Assembly (NCBI RefSeq): GCF_038502225.1
Contig: NW_027196491.1
Location: forward strand, 1 to 64,000
Length of the DNA: 64,000 nucleotides
Reading direction: 5' to 3'
Source of the DNA: Cherax quadricarinatus
Taxonomy: Eukaryota > Arthropoda > Malacostraca > Decapoda > Parastacidae
Shown: positions 57,913 through 64,000 of the stretch, in pieces
Numbering within the stretch: the stretch's first letter is position 1
Layout of the letters: every line of letters begins with the position of its first letter
Notes under the pieces: model-generated
Database searches by the model: none
Told to the model about the DNA's origin: nothing
The model's input: the letters and a program-made list of their open reading frames with translations, nothing else
Made by a program: the position numbers and the translations under genes

Positions 57913-60409
57913 CTGTCCTACCCGTCACGTCACTCATACCTCTCCTACCCGTCACGTCACTCATACCTCTCCTACCCGTCACGTCACTCATACCTCTCCT
58001 ACCCGTCACGTCACTCATACCTCTCCTACCCGTCACGTCACTCATACCTCTCCTACCCGTCACGTCACTCATACCTCTCTTACCCGTCACGTCACTCATA
58101 CCTCTCCTACCCGTCACGTCACTCATAGCTGGCCTACCCGTCACGTCACTCATACCTCTCCTACCCGTCACGTCACTCATACCTCTCCTACCCGTCACGT
58201 CACTCAAACCTGACGTACCTGTCACGTTACTCATACCTGTCCTGTCACGGCATTCATACCTGTCCTGCCTGTCACGTAACTCATACCTGTCCTACCCGTA
58301 ACGTCCTTCATTCCTGACGTACTTGTCACGTCACTCATACATGTCCTACCGGTTACGTCCCTCAAACCTGTCCTACCTGTCACGTCACTCATACCTGTCC
58401 TAACCGTAACGTCACTCATACCTGTCCTACTCATCACGTCACTCATACCTGTCCTACCGGTTACGTCCCTCATACCTGTCCTACCTGTCACGTCATTCAT
58501 GCTTGTCCTGCCTGTCCTACCCATAACGTCACTCATACCTGACGTATCTGTCACGTCACTCATACCTGACGTACCTGTCACGTCACTCATACTTGTCCTA
58601 CCCGTAACGTCACTCATACCTGTCCTACCTGTCAGGTCATTCATACCTGTCCTGCCTGTCACGTCACTCATACCTATTCTTCCCGTCACGTCACTCATAC
58701 CTGTCCTACTCATCACGTCACTCATACCTGTCCTACCCGTCACGTCACTCATACCTGTCCTAATCACGTCACTCATACCTGTCCTACCCGTCACGTCACT
58801 CATACCTGTCCTACCCGTCACGTCACTCATACCTGTCCTACCCGTCACGTCACTCATACCTGTCCTACCCGTCACGTCACTCATACCTGTCCTAACCGTC
58901 ACGTCACTCATACCTGTCCTAACCGTCACGTCACTCATACCTGTCCTAACCGTCACGTCACTCATACCTGTCCTACCCGTCACGTCACTCATACCTGTCC
59001 TAACCGTCACGTCACTCATACCTGTCCTACCCGTCACGTCACTCATACCTGTCCTACCCGTCACGTCACTCATACCTGTCCTACTCATCACGTCACTCAT
59101 ACCTGTCCTACCCGTCACGTCACTCATACCTGTCCTAACCGTCACGTCACTCATACCTGTCCTACCCGTCACGTCACTCATACCTGTCCTACCCGTCACG
59201 TCACTCATACCTGTCCTAACCGTCACGTCACTCATACCTGTCCTACCCGTCACGTCACTCATACCTGTCCTAACCGTCACGTCACTCATACCTGTCCTAC
59301 CCGTCACGTCACTCATACCTGTCCTACCCGTCACGTCACTCATACCTGTCCTACCCGTCACGTCACTCATACCTGTCCTACCCGTCACGTCACTCATACC
59401 TGTTATAATCACGTCACTCATACCTGTCCTACCCGTCACGTCACTCATACCTGTCCTACCCGTCACGTCACTCATACCTGTCCTACCCGTCACGTCACTC
59501 ATACCTGTCCTAACCGTCACGTCACTCATACCTGTCCTAACCGTCACGTCACTCATACCTGTCCTAACCGTCACGTCACTCATACCTGTCCTACCCGTCA
59601 CGTCACTCATACCTGTCCTACCCGTCACGTCACTCATACCTGTCCTACTCATCACGTCACTCATACCTGTCCTACCCGTCACGTCACTCATACCTGTCCT
59701 ACTCATCACGTCACTCATACCTGTCCTACCCGTCACGTCACTCATACCTGTCCTACCCGTCACGTCACTCATACCTGTCCTACTCATCACGTCACTCATA
59801 CCTGTCCTACCCGTCACGTCACTCATACCTGTCCTACCCGTCACGTCACTCATACCTGTCCTAACCGTAACGTCACTCATACCTGTCCTACCCGTCACTC
59901 ATACCTGTCCACGTCACTCATACCTGTCCTACCCGTAACGTCACTCATACCTGTCCTACCGTCACGTCACTCATACCTGTCCTACTCGTCACGTCACTCA
60001 TACCTGTCCTACCATCACGTCACTCATACCTGTCACGTCACTCATACCTGTCACATCACTCATACCTGTCCTACCTGTCACGTCACTCATACCTGTCCTA
60101 CCGGTTACGTCACTCATACCTGTCCTACCGGTTACGTCCCTCATACCTGTCCTTCCTGTCCTACTCATCACGTCACTCATACCTGTCCTACCCGTCACGT
60201 CACTCATACCTGTCCTACTCATCACGTCACTCATACCTGTCCTAACCGTAACGTCACTCATACCTGTCCTACTCATCACGTCACTCATACCTGTCCTAAC
60301 CGTAACGTCACTCATACCTGTCCTACTCATCACGTCACTCATACCTGTCCTACTCATCACGTCACTCATACCTGTCCTACTCATCACGTCACTCATACCT
60401 GTCCTACCC
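57913..60409. repeat. 27-bp satellite array (about 92 units)
   Basis: Unit CCTACCCGTCACGTCACTCA + TACCTGT (27 bp). The left 300 bp use CTCTCC in place of CTGTCC. Common variants replace ACCCGTC by AACCGTC or ACTCATC, and 24-bp short units occur at about 58755 and 59400. A 9-codon period gives long frames on both strands (TGRTGMSDV on minus, 555 codons); these are artefacts. Every unit carries TGACGTGA (minus strand). Confidence 0.95.
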
Positions 60410-61890
60410 AGGGAGAGACGGTGTCTCTCCCTGCTCTCCTCTCCTTCCAATAACCAAGTTGGTTGGTAAACGTGAATAAAGAGAATTCTGTGTTGTGTAG
60501 TAATCACGTTTGAATATTAGTAGGGAATTTCACATTGAGACTTATCTTCTGATTATACCTCAGTAAAACTACTACAGCTACCATCAATAAAACTAAAAGT
60601 GCCAATTCTACTGCAACTTCTAATACAAAAAATGCTTTTAATTTTACTAATTTTTCATCTACTTATACAAATACTTTAAAATTCCACTACTGCAACAAAT
60701 ATTACTAATATTGTTTCTCTACTAAAACTCATATACACTAATTATCATGTTGCACACATACACGTACATTTGTTGCTGGGAAATCAGATATGTACCTTGA
60801 CTTCCCCGAAACAAGTGTATTAAGCAATTTTACTTACCAGCAACAACTGTACAAGTAATCTGGCAAATTAATAGCAGCTTTACAAGATAACTGGCCAGCT
60901 GATAACAACTCAACAAGTAACATCATCCTTGGTGCTAGGTATTCTGTCTCTTAGCTAATATACTGGAGGGTGAGGCGTAGCTGCTTGGAGATGAGATCAC
61001 AGATGAACGGGACCCACTAGTGGAAGGTCATGCTTAACCATTGTTAGCAATAATGTTGCTGAAAATGTTCCTTGTACCAAGACACCGTGGCGTAACAATG
61101 TCAGACAGGTATCATATTGCAAATGATCCTGTATACCATTTTTAATATGATACCATATGTTCCATATGGTACAATATATATACCATTTGCAATATGTAAC
61201 ATTTTGTATAATCTGACTTTCTAATAATAACTATACAAACGATATGATCAATTAATCTGACCACTTAACAAATGTACAAGATAAAGAAAGAAATGCAGTA
61301 TCACGCGATCCTTTAATTACGACATTTCGCCCATACAGTGGCTTTACCAAGCCACGAACTGTGTTGGTGAAACGTTGTCAATAAAGGATGGTATTATACC
61401 TATTTGTGTCTTTATTGATCGTGTCTATATTTTATACCATTTCTCTTCAGCTGTGCAACTCATCAAGCCCCTAACAATGACTGTACAAGTAATATGATCG
61501 GCTAACAACATCTGTGTAAGTACTCTGACCATTTAACGACAACACTACAAGCAATATGATTACTTAAAGACAACTAAACATAGAATTAGGTTCCCCAACA
61601 ACAACTGTATAAGCAATCTGATCACTCTTTGACAAACAACGCATGAAAATATCAGACACAATTACTCCCAACAGCGTGCATAGTTGAGAAAGTTGTATCA
61701 AGCAAATCCATGGTCGACAGGAATATAATTGAATCTTGTTTCACAAAAAGCAGTTTTGAAAATAATATGAATAATTCCTTTGGTTTGTATAAATTAGATC
61801 CATTTATAATTAATAGAATTTGGGAAAAATTTAATAATACATTGGACAAATGTATTAAACCAATGAGGACGTTAGTGTACTCTCCTTGGA
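60410..61890. repeat. Mostly unassigned; degenerate hammerhead-type pair
   Basis: 61318-61345 (minus) and 61345-61392 (plus) form an inverted pair (GACATTTCGCCCATACAGTG / GTTGGTGAAACGTTG with AATAAAGG), a decayed relative of the PLE terminal repeats. The rest is AT-rich with no coding signal. Confidence 0.4.
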
Positions 61891-61900
61891 CTGAACCAAG

Positions 61901-62725
61901 ATGCCCTCCATCGAGCAAGTTTACCAGCAGCTTAAGGAAGAATTGAGGGTAGCGAAGATGGAGATACGGCGATTGACTGAGGAAAACAAGAGGATTCGTA
62001 GTAGTCCTCCTGTTTTGAGTCCTCAGGTCAAGAAGGGAACCTGGACAGTGGCTGGACAGCATGGAACGAAGTTGATGATCAAGAAGACGAATGGAAAGGT
62101 AGAAACGATGAAGAAAGAGACTGCTGTGGAAACTGTTGTGGAAACATCTAATGCATTCTCCGTGCTACCCGACGAATGTGAGTCGACTACTGGGAACGTC
62201 ACGACGAACAACACCAAGGTAGGTAATAATATTGTTGTTGTTAGGGATAGCCAGGTTAGGTACATGGATAGGACTTTTTGCTTGAAGGACAGGAGTAGGA
62301 GACAGAGGGTTTACTTTCCTGGGGCTGGGATGGAGGATATTCTTAGCCGGCTTGACAGCATCATGAACGGTAATGGGATCAATCCTATTATCTGCCTCAG
62401 TGCTGGAGGCAATGATGTAGGCAAGCGTAGAAGTGAGGATTTAGTTAGAAGGTTCAGGACAACAATAGACATAAGAAGAAGGGGGGCGCCATGTTATATG
62501 TGGAATTTTGCCAATAAGGGGTGTTGGAAATGAATGGTTGTCTAGAGCAATTGGTATTGTTGGCTGGATAAACACTGTAAGGATAATGCAGTACCATTCA
62601 TTGACAACTAGGACAACTTCTATGGCCGAAATGACATGTATGCCAAGGATGGGGTTCACTTATCCAGGGCAGGTGTGAGTTTTCTTGCTAGCTCAGTTGA
62701 GGGGGTTGTTAGGACTTTAAACTAG
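61901..62725 (+). pseudogene. CR1-type LINE ORF1 with SGNH esterase domain
   Basis: The first 210 codons are open: a charged helical N-terminus (EELRVAKMEIRRLTEENKR, coiled-coil-like), a linker, then an SGNH hydrolase fold. In that fold VVRDSQVRYMDR stands at the block I position (GDS in the family; here RDS), YFPGAGMEDILSRLDSI follows, and ICLSAGGNDVGKRRSEDL carries the GxND block. After a frameshift at a G-run (62479-62484) the frame GILPIRGVGNEWLSRAIG continues. A second shift and a TAG lie near 62600, and the C-terminal catalytic D-x-x-H is present as YAKDGVHLSRAGVSFL, ending at TAG 62723. ORF1 esterases of this kind are known from CR1-group LINEs. ORF2 follows about 100 bp downstream. 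Confidence 0.75.
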
Positions 62726-62825
62726 GGTTAGTTAGAGGTATGGGTTTAGAAATGATAAACAATGAGTAAGGATACATTGACTTATGCTCTGATATTAAGA
62801 ACCTTAATAGTAACTGTCATGGAGT

Positions 62826-64000
62826 AACTCTGGGTAATGATAATTTCAGAAATTGTATAAAAACAAAGGTGAAGGGGAAAAATGTGCAGAAGAAAAAAAA
62901 CATATGATGGCATTTTATGCTAACAGTCGAAGTGCAAGAAATAAGATTAATGAACTACGTTTGGTAGCATGTGCTGGGAACTTTAACATCAATGCATTAA
63001 CTGAAACTTTGCATGATTTAAAGAGTCGGGATATGATTGCTGAGTGTAGTATTCAAGGGTTTAAGTTGTTCCATGTGAATGGATGTAATGGGAAGGGGGA
63101 GTAGTTGCATTATATGTTCGAGAAAATATTAATTGTTGCATAAAAACAGGTATAAAAGTAAATGGAACATTAACAGAATCTGTTTGGGTAGAGTTTGTAG
63201 GTCAAGAAAAACTAATTCTAGGCGTAATCTACCGACCTCCTGGCTTGGATCACGATAGAGGGAAACTTCTTTGGGACGAAATTGTTAAGGCTTCTAGACA
63301 CAATAACATAGTGATAGTAGGGGATTTTAACTTTAGTCAAATTGACTGGAATTCTTTGACCGGTAATCTGGAGTCCAGTGACTTTATGGAAACAGTCCAG
63401 GACTGTTTTCTAAAGCAGTGTGTAACAGAGCCGACCAGGTGTAATAATTTTCTAGACGTAGTCTTATCAAATAAGGAAACACTCGTAAATAATCTGGTGA
63501 TCACTGAAGAGCTTGGAGCAAGTGATCACAAATCCATCACCTTTAGCATTAACTGGGAATACAAGAATAATGATAATACGGTAAAAATCCCTGATTTTCG
63601 TTCTGCCGATTATAGTGGACTTAGGGAACACCTGTCAAATCTCGATTGGGGTTATCTAGCTAATAATTTTATTGACGATGATCATACTTATGATTACGAA
63701 GGTATCTCCATTTATGATTTTTTTCTTAATAATGTACACCGTGCTCAGAGTATATACATTCCCCAGAGCGAAATTAGGTCTAATAATAACGATCCCAAAT
63801 GGGTTAACAGGAGGCTGAAGCATCTATTAGGGGAGAAAAGGGGAATTTATAGGCGCATCAAAAGAGGAGAGGTTAACCTTACTGACCAATATGCTCAGCT
63901 TAAAAGAGAAGTAAAAAAGGGGGTTAGAAAGGCTAAACGTGACTATGAAATTAGAGTTGCTAATGAATCAAAGACCAATCTAAAGGGCTTCTTTCAAGTG
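62826..64000 (+). pseudogene. CR1-like LINE ORF2, endonuclease part (runs off window)
   Basis: The frame from about 62853 gives AFYANSRSARNKINELRLVA and INALTETLHDLKSR (endonuclease N-terminus with catalytic Glu). It stops at 63102-63104 because of a one-base change in a run of five G. The next frame then runs open to the window end: VVALYVRENINCC, VIYRPPGLDHDRG, IVIVGDFNFSQIDWNSL (catalytic D/N), FLDVVLSNKETLVNNL, GASDHKSITFSI (catalytic SDH), and a basic linker (DPKWVNRRLKHLLGEKRG). All catalytic motifs of the APE-type endonuclease are present. The RT would lie beyond 64000. Strand and distance match ORF1, so the two form one element that was probably near full length. Confidence 0.8.

Noticed and set aside
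57899..60507. 555-codon and 479-codon frames in the 27-bp array
   Set aside because: A 9-codon period produces them. The peptide is the satellite unit repeated, with unit-level indels that do not respect protein logic.

Overview
This is a gene-poor, repeat-saturated eukaryotic window. I see no intact host protein-coding gene, rRNA or functional tRNA. The mix of transposable elements and long dinucleotide tracts points to an arthropod, most likely a decapod crustacean (crayfish/lobster-like). The elements are CR1/Jockey-type LINEs ending in GTGAGTAC-(AC)n, RTE-like LINEs, Penelope-like elements with hammerhead-ribozyme terminal repeats, BEL/Pao and Ty3/Gypsy remnants, tRNA-derived SINEs and (TA)n, (GT)n and (AC)n tracts. 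The organism assignment is inference from repeat style; nothing here names a species.

Layout: 0-12.5 kb holds fragments of LINEs, SINEs, a BEL/Pao pol remnant, an RTE-like LINE copy and a perfect 24-bp hairpin. 12.88-16.14 kb is a 30-bp satellite split by an LTR-like insertion. 16.5-18.9 kb is a decayed Ty3/Gypsy pol on the minus strand. 20.3-21.3 kb is a LINE RT on the minus strand. 22.3-26.9 kb holds inverted SINE pairs, a TA-inserted MITE and long (TA)n. 27.7-30.7 kb is a Penelope-like element (PLE) cluster and an antisense CR1-like LINE carrying a near-perfect palindrome. 30.7-39.6 kb is a head-to-tail pile of one LINE family, all on the plus strand, one copy with a PLE GIY-YIG segment in place of its endonuclease. 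40.3-42.0 kb is a minisatellite with embedded (GTT)n. 44.8-47.95 kb is a 13-bp satellite split by an LTR and ended by an antisense LINE fragment. 50.8-54.5 kb holds an open RTE-like reverse transcriptase bounded by (TA)n. 55.3-60.4 kb holds three simple-sequence blocks: GGTGAT-type, a polypyrimidine block and a 27-bp array. 61.9 kb to the end is the 5' half of a CR1-like LINE with an SGNH-esterase ORF1 and an endonuclease.

The functional content is therefore mobile DNA. Reverse transcriptases, APE-type and GIY-YIG endonucleases and self-cleaving RNA motifs belong to elements that have inserted into each other and into microsatellites. Most long open frames are by-products of tandem arrays whose period is a multiple of three, or of strand-biased simple sequence. 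The most interesting signals are the hammerhead-like motifs with a compensatory core change, and the inverted-repeat form of their carrier elements, one with a visible 14-bp target-site duplication.
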